59,629 nucleotides of DNA from assembly GCA_902762505.1 (NCBI GenBank), contig CACWOQ010000005.1, positions 1 through 59,629 of the forward strand. Direction: 5' to 3'. Both the position numbers and the translations under genes were made by a program. Position 1 is the first letter of the stretch; each line of letters starts with the position of its first letter. Positions 42,351 to 52,700 of the stretch are shown one piece after another. The notes beneath the pieces are model-generated. The model was not told the origin of the DNA, searched no databases, and worked only from the letters and a program-made list of their open reading frames with translations. The DNA comes from an uncultured Ruminococcus sp. Lineage in GTDB: Bacteria > Bacillota > Clostridia > Oscillospirales > CAG-272.

Positions 42351-43280
42351 ATGAAACTGAACAAATCGATAAAAACGTTTACGGCGGCGCTTCTCTGCCT
42401 TGCCGCCCTTTGCGCCTGCTCCGAGCCCGCGCCGTCCGGTATGACGGCGACGGCCGCGGAAACGACTGCGGAATACGAACCGGATACCGTCCCGGACGCG
42501 GCGAAAACGCCGGCGGATACAGAGACCTTGCCGGCGACCGATGAGGAAACGACCGGGGAGACGACGGCCGTCACGGAAACCGGCGAGCCCGCGCAGCCGG
42601 CAGAGATGCGTATGGTAATAGCGACGCTGAATATCAAGCACGGCGCGGACGGACTTGACAAACTCGCCGACGCGATACGCGAAATATCTCCCGATATAAT
42701 CGGCTTGCAGGAGGTAGACGTGAACTGCGCGCGCTCCGGCTCGGTCGACGAGCCGGCTGAGCTATCGCGGCTCACGGGGCTTCCGTATCACGCGTTTTCA
42801 AAGGCGATATCTCTCGGAGACGGCGAATACGGCACGGCGATACTCTCACGGCATCCGATCGAAAGCTTTGAGACGGTACCGCTCGATTCCGGAAAATACG
42901 AGCGCAGATCCGCCGGGCACGCCGTGATAAACGCAAACGGCGTAAGGCTTGACGTTCTCGTCACACATCTGACATACGAGGACCGGGAGGTCCGCGCAGG
43001 ACAGATGAAAACGATCGCCTCGATGCTGTCCGGATTTGAGCGCTGCGTGCTTACGGCTGATCTGAACTGCTTCGATCTGAACGATCTCCATTATCTCGGC
43101 GGCGAATATTACGTGAACAGGCCGGACAGACGGTACGACACATTCCGCCGCTTCGACGGCTTCGCTCCGGATAATATCGTCGTATCGGAAGGCTTTACGG
43201 AGATATCAAGCGGCGTATCTGACACCGAATGCTCCGACCACAGACTTCTCTACGCCGTCTTCACGCTCGTTTCGCCGTGA
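42351..43280 (+). CDS. Secreted endonuclease/exonuclease/phosphatase lipoprotein
   Basis: 309 residues. Lipobox AALCAC (Cys 23), a Thr/Glu/Pro-rich linker to about residue 85, then an EEP domain with IATLNIKHG, GLQEVDVN, YGTAILSRHP, LVTHLTYE, TADLNCFDL and SDHRLLY. All catalytic acidic and His residues are visible. It is a surface paralogue of the cytosolic enzyme at 31405-32094. Possibly hydrolyses extracellular nucleic acid or phosphodiesters. Ribosome binding site weak. Confidence 0.87.
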   Translation: MKLNKSIKTFTAALLCLAALCACSEPAPSGMTATAAETTAEYEPDTVPDAAKTPADTETLPATDEETTGETTAVTETGEPAQPAEMRMVIATLNIKHGADGLDKLADAIREISPDIIGLQEVDVNCARSGSVDEPAELSRLTGLPYHAFSKAISLGDGEYGTAILSRHPIESFETVPLDSGKYERRSAGHAVINANGVRLDVLVTHLTYEDREVRAGQMKTIASMLSGFERCVLTADLNCFDLNDLHYLGGEYYVNRPDRRYDTFRRFDGFAPDNIVVSEGFTEISSGVSDTECSDHRLLYAVFTLVSP

Positions 43281-43319
43281 CTGCCGGAACTGATGACAAA
43301 ACGCATACGGAGGTGAGGT

Positions 43320-43685
43320 ATGAGATTTTCAAACGGGCTGTATCAACTCGATCTGCCGGATAAATGGGACGGGATCGTCGGAGTGAAAAAAAGAGGCAGA
43401 AACGCGGATATCGTCCTTTTGTGGGAAAAGGGGACCGGCCGCAGCGGTCTTCTCGCGAGCCTGCGGTGTCTAAAACGAAAGGCGTCAAAGCCGGATGACG
43501 GCAAAGAGCTTATCATGACCCTGACGGACGGCGACGGCGGTACTCTTTATCTGTACGCGGTATACGGCCGCGAAGGCTTGGTCGGCGAGGAAAACGAGGA
43601 TCTGTACTGGCGTCTGAGAGACAGGCTCTGGCAGGTCTTTGAAAGCATCACGACAGACAAACGGCTTGATAAGACGTCTGTATAA
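43320..43685 (+). CDS. Small protein of unknown function
   Basis: 121 residues with GGAGGTGAG before the ATG. Predicted cytosolic mixed alpha/beta; starts MRFSNGLYQLDLPDKWDG and has a basic middle segment (RCLKRKASKPDDGK). No family recognised. It sits 40 bases after the EEP lipoprotein gene and ends at a strong terminator. Confidence 0.65.
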   Translation: MRFSNGLYQLDLPDKWDGIVGVKKRGRNADIVLLWEKGTGRSGLLASLRCLKRKASKPDDGKELIMTLTDGDGGTLYLYAVYGREGLVGEENEDLYWRLRDRLWQVFESITTDKRLDKTSV

Positions 43686-43727
43686 AAAACGGCGCGGCGC
43701 GGAAGCGTTCATCGCCGTTTTTTTTTT
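43684..43727 (+). terminator. Strong intrinsic terminator
   Basis: AAAAAACGGCG (43684-43694) pairs with CGCCGTTTTTT (43713-43723) and is followed by more Ts. Confidence 0.85.
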
Positions 43728-43745
43728 AAAAAAACTGTTTTGCTC

Positions 43746-43774
43746 TTGACAAGCGCCATACTTCGTGATATGAT
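43746..43774 (+). promoter_or_regulatory. Promoter of the PadR-DUF1700-DUF4097 operon
   Basis: TTGACA 43746-43751, 17 bp, TATGAT 43769-43774. ATAC (43758-43761) and GTAT (43775-43778) around the -10 could be PadR half-sites for autorepression (weak). Confidence 0.78.
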
Positions 43775-43798
43775 GTATTGCGTAACGGGAGGTATATT

Positions 43799-44116
43799 AT
43801 GGATATTCAATTGAAGCGCGGCTTACTTGACGTATGCGTTCTCGCAGCCATAAAAAACGAAGACTCATACGGCTACAAGATCATAAAGGATCTTAAACCG
43901 TATATCGAGCTGTCCGAATCAACGCTGTACACGATACTGAAGCGGCTCGAGGGTGCGGGAATGCTGACGTTACGAAGCGCGGAACACGACGGAAGACTGC
44001 GAAAATACTACCATATCACGCAAGACGGCATAAAGCGTATAGACGAATTCAAGGATGAATGGAAAGAAGTGATCTCCGTTTATCGATTCGTAACAGAGGA
44101 GGATCGTCATGAATAA
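43799..44116 (+). CDS. PadR family transcriptional regulator
   Basis: 105 residues from MDIQLKRGLLDVCVLAAIKN, chosen for GGGAGGT 5 bases upstream. Winged helix with YGYKIIKDL and ESTLYTILKRLEGAGML plus the wing HDGRLRKYYHIT. Short C-terminal dimer helix. Represses its own operon in most known cases, often sensing envelope or phenolic stress. Overlaps the DUF1700 gene by 8 bases. Confidence 0.92.
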   Translation: MDIQLKRGLLDVCVLAAIKNEDSYGYKIIKDLKPYIELSESTLYTILKRLEGAGMLTLRSAEHDGRLRKYYHITQDGIKRIDEFKDEWKEVISVYRFVTEEDRHE

Positions 44117-44711
44117 ACAGGAATTTCTTTACGCCCTGCAAAACGCTCTTTCGGGGCTTCCGGAGGACGAGATTGAAGAGCGCGTCGCCTTTTACGGTGA
44201 AATGATCGACGACCGTACGGAAGAAGGCGCAAGCGAGGAGGAGGCGGTCTCCGGGATCGGTACGGTCGGTGAGATCAGGGAGCAGATCGTCGCCGACATC
44301 CCGCTTCAAAAGCTTGTAAAGGAGAAAGTGAAGCCGAAACGGACTTTACGCGCATGGGAGATCGTTCTGATCGTTCTGGGCTTTCCCGTGTGGTTCCCGC
44401 TTCTTATCGCCGCCTTCGCGATCGCACTTTCGCTGTATATCGTTGTTTTCGCGCTCATCGTTTCGCTGTGGGCGATCGAGATCTCGCTCTGGGCTTGCGT
44501 TCTTGTCGGGATCGCAGCGGCTGTCGCGTGTTTCATCAAAGGTAACGCGTTCCCTGCCCTGATGATGCTCGGAGCGGCGTTCATCGTCGCCGGGATTTCG
44601 ATCTTTACGTTTTCCGGATGCGTCGGCGCGACAAAAGGCATCGTTAAGCTTACGAAGAAGGCCGGCGTCGCCGTTAAAACCATGTTCATCGGAAAGGAGA
44701 ACACAAAATGA
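44109..44711 (+). CDS. DUF1700 family membrane protein
   Basis: 200 residues. Cytosolic N-terminus with MNKQEFLYALQNALSGLPED and the acidic helix typical of DUF1700 (HAAS-like), then four or five transmembrane helices (about 85-185). In Clostridia and bacilli this protein is regularly encoded between PadR and DUF4097; it is thought to be a membrane partner of these, function unproven. AGGAGG upstream of the ATG. Confidence 0.88.
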   Translation: MNKQEFLYALQNALSGLPEDEIEERVAFYGEMIDDRTEEGASEEEAVSGIGTVGEIREQIVADIPLQKLVKEKVKPKRTLRAWEIVLIVLGFPVWFPLLIAAFAIALSLYIVVFALIVSLWAIEISLWACVLVGIAAAVACFIKGNAFPALMMLGAAFIVAGISIFTFSGCVGATKGIVKLTKKAGVAVKTMFIGKENTK

Positions 44712-45667
44712 AAAAAGGTGCAGTTATCACAGCCTCGGCGCTGATCGCCGTCGGCGTCGTCATTTTCGGAGCGGCGCTTTTTGCATCCGGTTTTGATTTT
44801 TCAAACCGGGATACGGCGGCATATGAAACGAATACGTATACGCCGGGCGAAGACTTTGAGAAAATCGAGATCAGAACGTACGAAGCCGATATCGCGCTCA
44901 AGCCGTCGGACGACGGAAAAGCGCGGGTGGAATGCGTTGAGTCGGAAAAAGTCAGACATGAGGTCTCAGTTGAAAACGGTACTCTGAAAATAACCGCCGT
45001 TGACAGCCGCGCGTGGTACGATCACATTGCCTTGTTTTCATTCAAGCGGCAGTCCGTGACGATTTATCTCCCCGCGGAAAATTACGGCGCGCTGACCGTC
45101 ACGGCAAGCACCGGCGACGTATCCGTCCCGGACCGGTTTTCCTTAGGCGAAGCGCAGATCGCGACAAGCACGGGGGACGTTTCCTTTGACGCTTCCGCGG
45201 ACACAGATCTGAAGATAGAAACGAGCACAGGTGATATAAGCGTCAACGGCGTTTGCGCGGACAGCATCGTTCTTTCGGCCTCGACCGGAAAGATCGATTG
45301 TAAAAACGTTGAATGTAAAAAAACGCTTTCCGTCAGCGTCAGCACCGGAAAGACCGTTTTGACAGACGTTATATGCCGGGAACTGGTCTCGGACGGAAGC
45401 ACCGGCAGCCTCACGCTGAAAAACGTGATCGCGTCCGATGGTTTCAGGATCGAAAGAGGTACCGGGGATGTTCGCTTTGAAAGCTGCGACGCCGGGATGA
45501 TCACCGTCAGGACTTCGACCGGAGACGTGACGGGGACGCTCCGCTCGGAAAAAATATTCGTCACAAAAACGTCGACGGGCGACGTCGACGTACCGGACCC
45601 GGTCTCGGGAGGCAGATGCGAAATAACGACCTCCACCGGCGATATCCGCATTTCCGTCGTTGAATAA
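44708..45667 (+). CDS. DUF4097 putative adhesin, beta-solenoid
   Basis: 319 residues. One N-terminal transmembrane helix (6-28), then from about residue 125 ten repeats built on S/G-T-G-D/K/S (STGDV, STGDI, STGKI, GTGDV and so on) spaced about 20 residues, the beta-solenoid of DUF4097. The repeats are predicted extracytoplasmic. ATGA overlap with the DUF1700 gene. Envelope-stress related role inferred from the operon. Confidence 0.9.
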   Translation: MKKGAVITASALIAVGVVIFGAALFASGFDFSNRDTAAYETNTYTPGEDFEKIEIRTYEADIALKPSDDGKARVECVESEKVRHEVSVENGTLKITAVDSRAWYDHIALFSFKRQSVTIYLPAENYGALTVTASTGDVSVPDRFSLGEAQIATSTGDVSFDASADTDLKIETSTGDISVNGVCADSIVLSASTGKIDCKNVECKKTLSVSVSTGKTVLTDVICRELVSDGSTGSLTLKNVIASDGFRIERGTGDVRFESCDAGMITVRTSTGDVTGTLRSEKIFVTKTSTGDVDVPDPVSGGRCEITTSTGDIRISVVE

Positions 45668-45688
45668 CGACGAGCTCCGTCGGCGGCG

Positions 45689-46507
45689 CTACCGTTTGTT
45701 TTTTACGGACGAGGGCGGGGCGCCGAAGTGCTTTACGAACGATTTATAGAACACGGAATAATCCGAAAATCCGCTTCTCCCGGCAGCGTTTTTTGCGCTT
45801 ATACCGTCGGCTATGAGATTATACGCGAGATCGAGACGTTTTACCGTGACGTACTGCCAGACGGATACACCGAGCGACGAGCGGAAAATGCGGTTGACGT
45901 GCGAATTGCTGTAATGGAAAACACGCTCGATGAATGAAAGATCGGACAGCGTATCAAGATTTGCACCGATATAATCGGTAACGGCGTTTAGCAGCGCCGT
46001 TTTTTCGTCCGCGGTGCTCTTTTTTGCCGTGACGACTCCGTGCTTCGGCACCGAATTGTGCGAAAGCTCGTAAAGAACGGAACGTATATACGTGAAATAC
46101 ATCCCGATATCCGTATCCGTGCGCTCGTCGCATATCCGCCGCATACACGCCCTCACCGTGTTTATAACGCCTTCCAATACGGAAAACACCGCGCCTCCGC
46201 TTTTGCCGTATTCCGCAAACTCTTCAAGCGCCGGCTCAAGATCCGGGGAGGCGCATACCCTCGGTATGAACTGCGCCGCCAGAAACTCCACCGGCTTGTC
46301 TTTCGTTATGAGCTTGTGCGGCGTGTCTTTGAAGATGAGGACAGCGTCGCCCGGATCGAGCTCGTACACCGTGTCTGATATGATCATGCCGCACCGCCCG
46401 CCGAGCGGCAGCAGTATCTCATGCGAGCCGTGCCGGTGAACGGGATAACCGTTCTCATCGCCCGTTTTGTCGTTCTTGTGTACCGTATACAATCCGATCA
46501 GCTCCAT
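45689..46507 (-). CDS. AraC family transcriptional regulator
   Basis: 272 residues. N-terminal cupin (VHRHGSHEILLPLGG, ELDPGDAVLIFKDTPH) for ligand sensing and C-terminal double HTH (YSNSHVNRIFRSSLGVSVWQ, GFSDYSVFYKSFVKHFG). Divergent from the glycosidase-like lipoprotein and GH3 genes, which it probably activates by binding the ATTTGCAATA repeats between them. Its own -35 lies inside one repeat, so it should be autoregulated. Confidence 0.93.
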   Translation of the reverse strand: MELIGLYTVHKNDKTGDENGYPVHRHGSHEILLPLGGRCGMIISDTVYELDPGDAVLIFKDTPHKLITKDKPVEFLAAQFIPRVCASPDLEPALEEFAEYGKSGGAVFSVLEGVINTVRACMRRICDERTDTDIGMYFTYIRSVLYELSHNSVPKHGVVTAKKSTADEKTALLNAVTDYIGANLDTLSDLSFIERVFHYSNSHVNRIFRSSLGVSVWQYVTVKRLDLAYNLIADGISAKNAAGRSGFSDYSVFYKSFVKHFGAPPSSVKNKR

Positions 46508-46528
46508 ACAGCCTCACCCCCTGAAGTC

Positions 46529-46606
46529 ATTATATCACGTATATCTCCGATTTGCAATATGTTTGCTTTAAATTGCCATTGTATTTGCAATAATTTTTGA
46601 TATAAT
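46529..46606. promoter_or_regulatory. Divergent AraC/glycosidase promoters with direct-repeat operators
   Basis: Minus: TTGCAA (46552-46557, self-complementary), 17 bp, TATAAT (complement of 46529-46534). Plus: TTGTAT 46579-46584, 16 bp, TATAAT 46601-46606. ATTTGCAATA occurs at 46550-46559 and 46583-46592, exactly 33 bp apart (three helical turns), with a related GTTTGC between. This is the geometry of AraC-type activation. Confidence 0.75.
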
Positions 46607-46641
46607 TACAATGAAAAGATATATAACAGGAGCGTGTAAAA

Positions 46642-49600
46642 ATGAAAAAATTCATATGTATGATCCTTTGCATTATCATGATCGTCACGTCCGCGTGCAG
46701 CGGAGACCCTACGGTGACGGAAACGGAAGCGGATACGTCCGCGCCCGAAACGGAAGGACCGGGCAGCGTTTTCGTTTTTGACGACGGGATAAAGGAGGAC
46801 GAGGGAGACTCACAGACCGATATCCCGGAGCCCGCCGAGCATTCGTATGAACAGAATTTCGACAAAAAGCTGACGGCGGCTGACAAAACGTGGTCGATAA
46901 ACGGCGAAGGCACGTTTACGGACGGTGTTTTCAGAAGCACGGAGCATCATACGTACCTTGATCTGAAGGAAAAGATCAAGGCGGACGTGCTTGACGTTGA
47001 AGTCGATATGAAGGCGGCGAGGGCCGGTACCATCAACAACGTATCGGGCTACATAGGTCTGCGTCTGCCGAACAGCGGGGAGCAGTTCGCCGCCGTCGGC
47101 GCGAACGGTATCTGGATCGCGTTCCACTGTAAACAGATAGGTATAATAGATACCTGGCCCAATGTAAAGATGTTTGACTGCGGCGTCGACTTCTCGGAAA
47201 CGCAGCGCGTTCTGCTCACAGACGACGTCAGAAACAACGTGATAACCGTTTCCGTGTTGGACAACGGTGAGAAAAAGACGCTCATGACCGTGAAAATCGG
47301 CGAAGACAAGAAAGTCATCGCGTCAGACGGCGACGGAAAAGACAGGATAAAATCAAAATTCGGACATGACATAGATTCCAAGGGATACCTCGCGTTCTGG
47401 GCGTCGGGCGGCGGCTCGGGCGAATGCGTGATGGACAACATAAAGATCCGCTGGAAGGACGCGGTGCCTGAACCGTATACCCCCGCCGATATAACGCTTC
47501 TGCGCGATCTTTACGCCGACACCTGGGTCGCCTCGGACGATCTCGGCAGGACTGTGGAGGACGGCGCGGCGCCGGTGCGCGACAAGCTTGTCGGTATGTT
47601 TTATCAGATCTGGTTCACGCCGACGAACGTGACTTACCCCGATCAGAAGAACTATAACCACTATCAGACGTATCTTGACGGCGGAGTCGAAGCCGTCAAG
47701 AAGGTATATACGCAGGGGCCCGTCGGCTGGGGACACTACTGGGGCGAGCCGTATTTCGGATATTATCTGACAAACGACAGATGGATAATAAGAAAGCACG
47801 CCTCCATGCTTTCGGATATAGGCGTGGACTTCATATTCATAGACGTAACGAACGGCAATCCTCAGACAACAAGCTACAGAGCCATATTCAAAGAATACGA
47901 GATGATGAGGAACGAGGGGCTTGACACGCCCGATATCTGCTTCTTCCTCGCCGACAACGTCGACCTTGTTGAAAACGTGTTTTTGGAGCTGTGGGACGAC
48001 GTATATTCGACCGGGCGGTACAGGGATCTGTATGCGATGTACGACGGAAAGCCGCTGATACTCGGAAACTTCAGGAGCGTCAAAAAGGAAACAAAGCCGC
48101 TGCTTGAAAATTTCTCATGGCGGCGCTGCTGGGCGCTCAAGGAAAACGTCAAAAAAGGAAAGGATTTCTGGAACTGGATGTGTGAGACGCCTCAGGTGGC
48201 TTCGTACAACTCAAAAAAAGACGATCAGGTGGAGGAGATATCCATCTCCGCCGGCATACTCGCCAATATGAATATCGGCAGAAGCTTTTCAAACGGCAAA
48301 CAGCCGAAGGTCATAAAGTTTGAGGACGGCACAAGGGACGATTTTCAGTTCAATCTGCCGACTACGGGAGAAGGTCTGCTCTTTGCTGAACAGATGAAGC
48401 GCGCGTCGGAGGTCGACCCCTACGTCGTCCTCGTGACCGAGTGGAATGAATGGGCGGCGGGCCGTTGGGAAGGCAGCGGTCATCCGACGATAGCGAACAC
48501 GTTCATATCATGGTCGACAAGCTATTACGTTGACTGCTTCAATCCGGAATTCAGCCGTGACATAGAGCCCATGAAGGGCGGTTTCGGCGACAACTACTAT
48601 TATCAGCTCGCGAAATTCCTGCGTGAATTCAAGGGCAGCCGCCCCGCGCCGGCGGCGACAGGACAGAAAAAGATAACGATCGACGGCGGGCTTGAACAGT
48701 GGGACGGCGTTTTCCCGGAATACAGAGACACGACGGGCGATACCATGCACCGCGACAGCCTCGGAAACGGCGGTCTTGTGAAATACAGGAACAGCACGGG
48801 CAGAAACGATATAGTTTCCGCAAAGGTATCGCGCGCCGACGGAAAAACGTATTTTCTCGCGGTCTGCGCGGAAAACATTACCGCACCGGAAGGCGAAAAC
48901 TGGATGAACCTGTTCATCAACGCGGACGGCGACGGCAAGAACGGCTGGTACGGCTACGATCTCATCGTGAACCGCGACAACGGCTCCGTTGAAAAATTCA
49001 CGGGCGGCTGGCGCACGGAAAAGATCGGACAGGGCGAGGTCTTTTTCAAAGACAACTACATCGTGATAGCGCTTGACGACAAGGCCTGCGGCTTAGGCGC
49101 GGAATTCGATTTCAAATGGGCGGACAACTCCACGACGGAAGGCGAGATAATGCAGTTCCTCGACCTGGGAGACGCCGCACCGAACGCAAGGTTCAACTAC
49201 GCGTATAGAACGTCGTCGAAGGACGTCGCGCTGACGGATGAGACGAAAGCCGTTATAGGAGACGGCGCCTCGTTCACCGCCGGCAGATATTACGCTTTAT
49301 CGGAGGGGAAGACCGTCCCGGTATACGCCGACGACGCGAAAGTAACGCCTGTCATGTATAAAAACAGACTGTTCGTCCCCGCCGCCTCGCTCGGGATGAT
49401 CAAGGATATGAGCGTCACCGTTTCAAATGGTACGGCGACCGTAACGTATAAAGATGTAACGTTTACGTTCAAAGCCGATGATACGGAAGTGAAATGCGGA
49501 AAAGACGCGTATCGGATACCCGCGGCGCCGTTTGTGAAGGACGGCGTGCTGTACGTCGCTCTCAACGCCGCCGCGCACATCGCGGGGCTGAATTATGCGC

Positions 49601-49686
49601 AGAACGGTCTCGGTGCCGCGGTGATAACCGCGAATTCCTTCGATGGGGCGGAGGCAGCGCTCGCCGGGCTTTACCGCGCATATTGA
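46642..49686 (+). CDS. Multidomain surface lipoprotein, glycosidase-like (GH71/GH99-type barrel)
   Basis: 1014 residues. Lipobox VTSAC (Cys 19) and acidic Thr linker; a concanavalin-like domain (about 70-270, YEQNFDKKLTAADKTWSING); a TIM-barrel-like domain (about 290-660) with GHYWGEPYFGYY, GVDFIFIDVTNGNP and LVTEWNEWAAG, the last like catalytic regions of GH71/GH99-type families; a CBM9-like domain (about 665-830, ITIDGGLEQWDGVFPEY); and a copper-amine-oxidase-N-like stalk domain (about 890-1000). Probably binds and cleaves an extracellular glycan. Exact GH family uncertain. AGGAG before the ATG. Confidence 0.82.
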   Translation: MKKFICMILCIIMIVTSACSGDPTVTETEADTSAPETEGPGSVFVFDDGIKEDEGDSQTDIPEPAEHSYEQNFDKKLTAADKTWSINGEGTFTDGVFRSTEHHTYLDLKEKIKADVLDVEVDMKAARAGTINNVSGYIGLRLPNSGEQFAAVGANGIWIAFHCKQIGIIDTWPNVKMFDCGVDFSETQRVLLTDDVRNNVITVSVLDNGEKKTLMTVKIGEDKKVIASDGDGKDRIKSKFGHDIDSKGYLAFWASGGGSGECVMDNIKIRWKDAVPEPYTPADITLLRDLYADTWVASDDLGRTVEDGAAPVRDKLVGMFYQIWFTPTNVTYPDQKNYNHYQTYLDGGVEAVKKVYTQGPVGWGHYWGEPYFGYYLTNDRWIIRKHASMLSDIGVDFIFIDVTNGNPQTTSYRAIFKEYEMMRNEGLDTPDICFFLADNVDLVENVFLELWDDVYSTGRYRDLYAMYDGKPLILGNFRSVKKETKPLLENFSWRRCWALKENVKKGKDFWNWMCETPQVASYNSKKDDQVEEISISAGILANMNIGRSFSNGKQPKVIKFEDGTRDDFQFNLPTTGEGLLFAEQMKRASEVDPYVVLVTEWNEWAAGRWEGSGHPTIANTFISWSTSYYVDCFNPEFSRDIEPMKGGFGDNYYYQLAKFLREFKGSRPAPAATGQKKITIDGGLEQWDGVFPEYRDTTGDTMHRDSLGNGGLVKYRNSTGRNDIVSAKVSRADGKTYFLAVCAENITAPEGENWMNLFINADGDGKNGWYGYDLIVNRDNGSVEKFTGGWRTEKIGQGEVFFKDNYIVIALDDKACGLGAEFDFKWADNSTTEGEIMQFLDLGDAAPNARFNYAYRTSSKDVALTDETKAVIGDGASFTAGRYYALSEGKTVPVYADDAKVTPVMYKNRLFVPAASLGMIKDMSVTVSNGTATVTYKDVTFTFKADDTEVKCGKDAYRIPAAPFVKDGVLYVALNAAAHIAGLNYAQNGLGAAVITANSFDGAEAALAGLYRAY

Positions 49687-49711
49687 CAAAACCGGAGATG
49701 TGTTGTATAAT
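49683..49711 (+). promoter_or_regulatory. Consensus promoter of the GH3 gene
   Basis: TTGACA 49683-49688, 17 bp, TATAAT 49706-49711. The stop codon of the upstream gene lies inside the -35 box, so the two genes are separately transcribed as well as possibly co-transcribed. Confidence 0.82.
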
Positions 49712-49736
49712 CAAGAAAAAAGACCGGAGGTCGACA

Positions 49737-52700
49737 ATGAAAAAACGTATTGCCGCGTTTCTGCTGTCCGCTTTGTTTATCCTGACGTGCGGCTGTACGC
49801 CGTCCGACACGGAGACGGCGGTCCCGGATACGGAGCCGCAGACCGTTACGGATACGGAAACGGATGCGGAAACAGAGGAAGAAAAGATCATGAAGAAAGC
49901 CGGTATAACGGTGAATTCGCTTACGGTATCTGATAAGATCAGTCTTGATCTGACCGTAAAGACAGAGCCCGCGGATCTTTCCGGAAAGCTGACCGTCACG
50001 GCGGAGTCCGGCGACGGAAACAAAGTGTCGGCGGAGTTTGCGCCGGCCGACGCGATAGAGCTCGATCCCCCGGCTGATTCCGGCGTGATCACCGTAAGAG
50101 CCGTTTTCACGGATGATGAGGGCGAAGAGCTTGCCGGCGTCGTCCTTAAAACGAATGACGGGCTCATACAGCTCACGGAGGATTCGATACCTCTTGTCGT
50201 CGCCGAGATGACGGACGAGGAAAAATCGAATCTTGTCGCCGGCACCGGCAAACCGAAAAAGGCCGGAGCCTCCGGCGGCACATATGAGATAAAGCGCCTC
50301 GGCGTACCCTCGATCACCGTGAACGACGGACCGGCGGGCGTCAGATACAATACGTCGGTATGGTATCCGTCGGTCATGAACATAACCTCGTCGTGGGACG
50401 GCGAGCTTATCCGCGGAGTCGGCGCGGCGATAGGCGGAGATTCGCTTGCGCTTGGCATAGATATAGTGCTTGCGCCCGGTATGAACATACAGAAAAACGT
50501 TCTGGGCGGACGCAATTTCGAATACTGCGCGGAGGATCCGCTCCTTACCGCGTATTCCGCCACCGCTTACGTCAACGGCATGCAGAGCACGGGCGCGGGC
50601 GCCTGTCTCAAGCATTTTGCCGCGAACGAACAGGAGACGAACAGAGGCTCTGCAAGCTCGGCCGTGACGGAACGCGCGCTGAGGGAAATATATCTGAAGC
50701 AGTTCCGGCTTGCGGTCAGGGATTCATCGCCCGTTTCCGTGATGTCGTCGTACAATCCGCTCAACAGCGTCTACACGTCGATCAGCAAGGATCTTCTGAC
50801 GGGTATTCTGCGCGATGAATGGAATTACAAAGGCATGGTAATGTCAGACTGGGGTTCCGCCGGCGCGATCGAGGACAAGGTGAACGCGCAGAACGACGTT
50901 ACGATGCCGGGCAACGGCGCCGCGGACGCCGCCGTCGTGCTTGCCGGCATAAAGAGCGGCAGGGTCGACAGGGAAGCCCTTGACAAATGCTGCGAGCATA
51001 TACTTTACGCCGTGACTCAGTCGCCGACGTTCCGCGGACTGAAAATGAACACGAAAGTAAGCTTCAAAGAGCATGCGGAGGTCTCCGAAAAAGCGGCTTG
51101 CGATACGATGGTGCTTCTGAAAAACGAAGGCGCTCTGCCGTTTTCCGGCACAACGACCGTCGCGGTATTCGGAAACGGCGCGTATAACACGCTGTACGGA
51201 GGCTCCGGCTCCGGCGGCGTATCGCCGCGCAAGACCGTTTCGATAGCCAAAGGTATTGATTCGGATCCGGATCTTTCGGTCTATAATGAAAAAACGAATC
51301 CCTTCCGCAAATCCGAGCCTCATTCAAAGACCGATCCTTCAAAGGACAAAGCAGTGACGGAGAAATACGCAAAGGAATGCGCGGACGGCGCAGACGCCGC
51401 AGTGATCGTTATCTCGCGTGATTCAACGGAAGGCGCGGACAACAGCCCGGTAAAGGGCGACTGGCTGCTGAACGATACCGAAGCTGATATGATCAGGCGC
51501 GTATCGGAGGCGTTCCGCGCAAAGGGCAAAAAGGTCGTCGTGCTTATAAACACGGGCTCGCCCGTCGAGGTCGTCTCGTGGCGCGATCTTGCCGACGCCG
51601 TCGTTTTCATCGGTTATCCCGGGCAGAACGCCGGCAGCGCGGTCGCCGCGGTGCTTTCCGGCAAAGTGAATCCGAGCGCGAAAACGACGATGACGTGGCC
51701 CGCAGCCTACACGGACACGCCGACAAGCAGGTATTTCCCCGGCAATCCCGGTAAAACGGTGTATTACGAGGATATATACGTCGGATACAGATTTTACGGC
51801 ACGTTCGACGTAAAGACAGCGTACCCGTTCGGATACGGTCTGTCGTATACGGAATACGAATATTCCGGATTCTCCGTAAAAGAGAACAAAAACGGTACTT
51901 TCACCGCCTCCGTGACCGTTACGAACAAGGGAAAGACCGCCGGGCGCGAGATAGTACAGATATACGTTTCAAAGCCGGAAACGACGCTCGAGCAGCCCGC
52001 GGCAGAGCTTTGCGGATTTGCAAAGACCGCGCTTTTACAGCCGGGCGAAAGCGAGACCGTGAATATCGTCATAACGGACGACGCGCTTGACAGCTACGAC
52101 ACGCAGAACAGCAGATATATAGTGGATTCCGGCAAATATACGTTTTACGCCGCGTCGTCGGCTGAGCGGATGCTCGCGGAGGCGTCGGCTGAGATCGGTG
52201 AGATGCGCGTTATATACGACGTTGAAAACCGCTGTGTCCCCTCGCCCGATCCCGCTCACATCATAAAATCGGAATACAGGGCGTTCGTCCCGAGATCCGA
52301 CGATGAGATGATCGCCGGTATGAAGGACGTGAAAAAGGACGGAAAAGCGTACGTAACAGATCTGAGCAACGAGAAAGAAGTCGGAGAGATATACCTTTAC
52401 TGGGATAAGCTTGATTCGCCGTACATCGTAAGCGTCGCGGGCGAGGACAAGGAATTCAGCCGTTTCGACGTTTTCGAATCCGAAGGGATGATCGCGTCGC
52501 AGATAAATCTGCACGGCGTGCGCGCGCGATATATCAGAGTGGAGCCCCTCGGCGGCGGCACGCTCAACGATATCAGGGTGTTCCCGGCGTCAGACGCCGA
52601 TAAGGAAGACGCGCCGCCCGTGCAGTACGAGAATCTGGCGCTGAATAAACGGGTAAAAGCAGCGAGCGTCGAGGGCGGCCTAATCCCGCAGAACGCCGTC

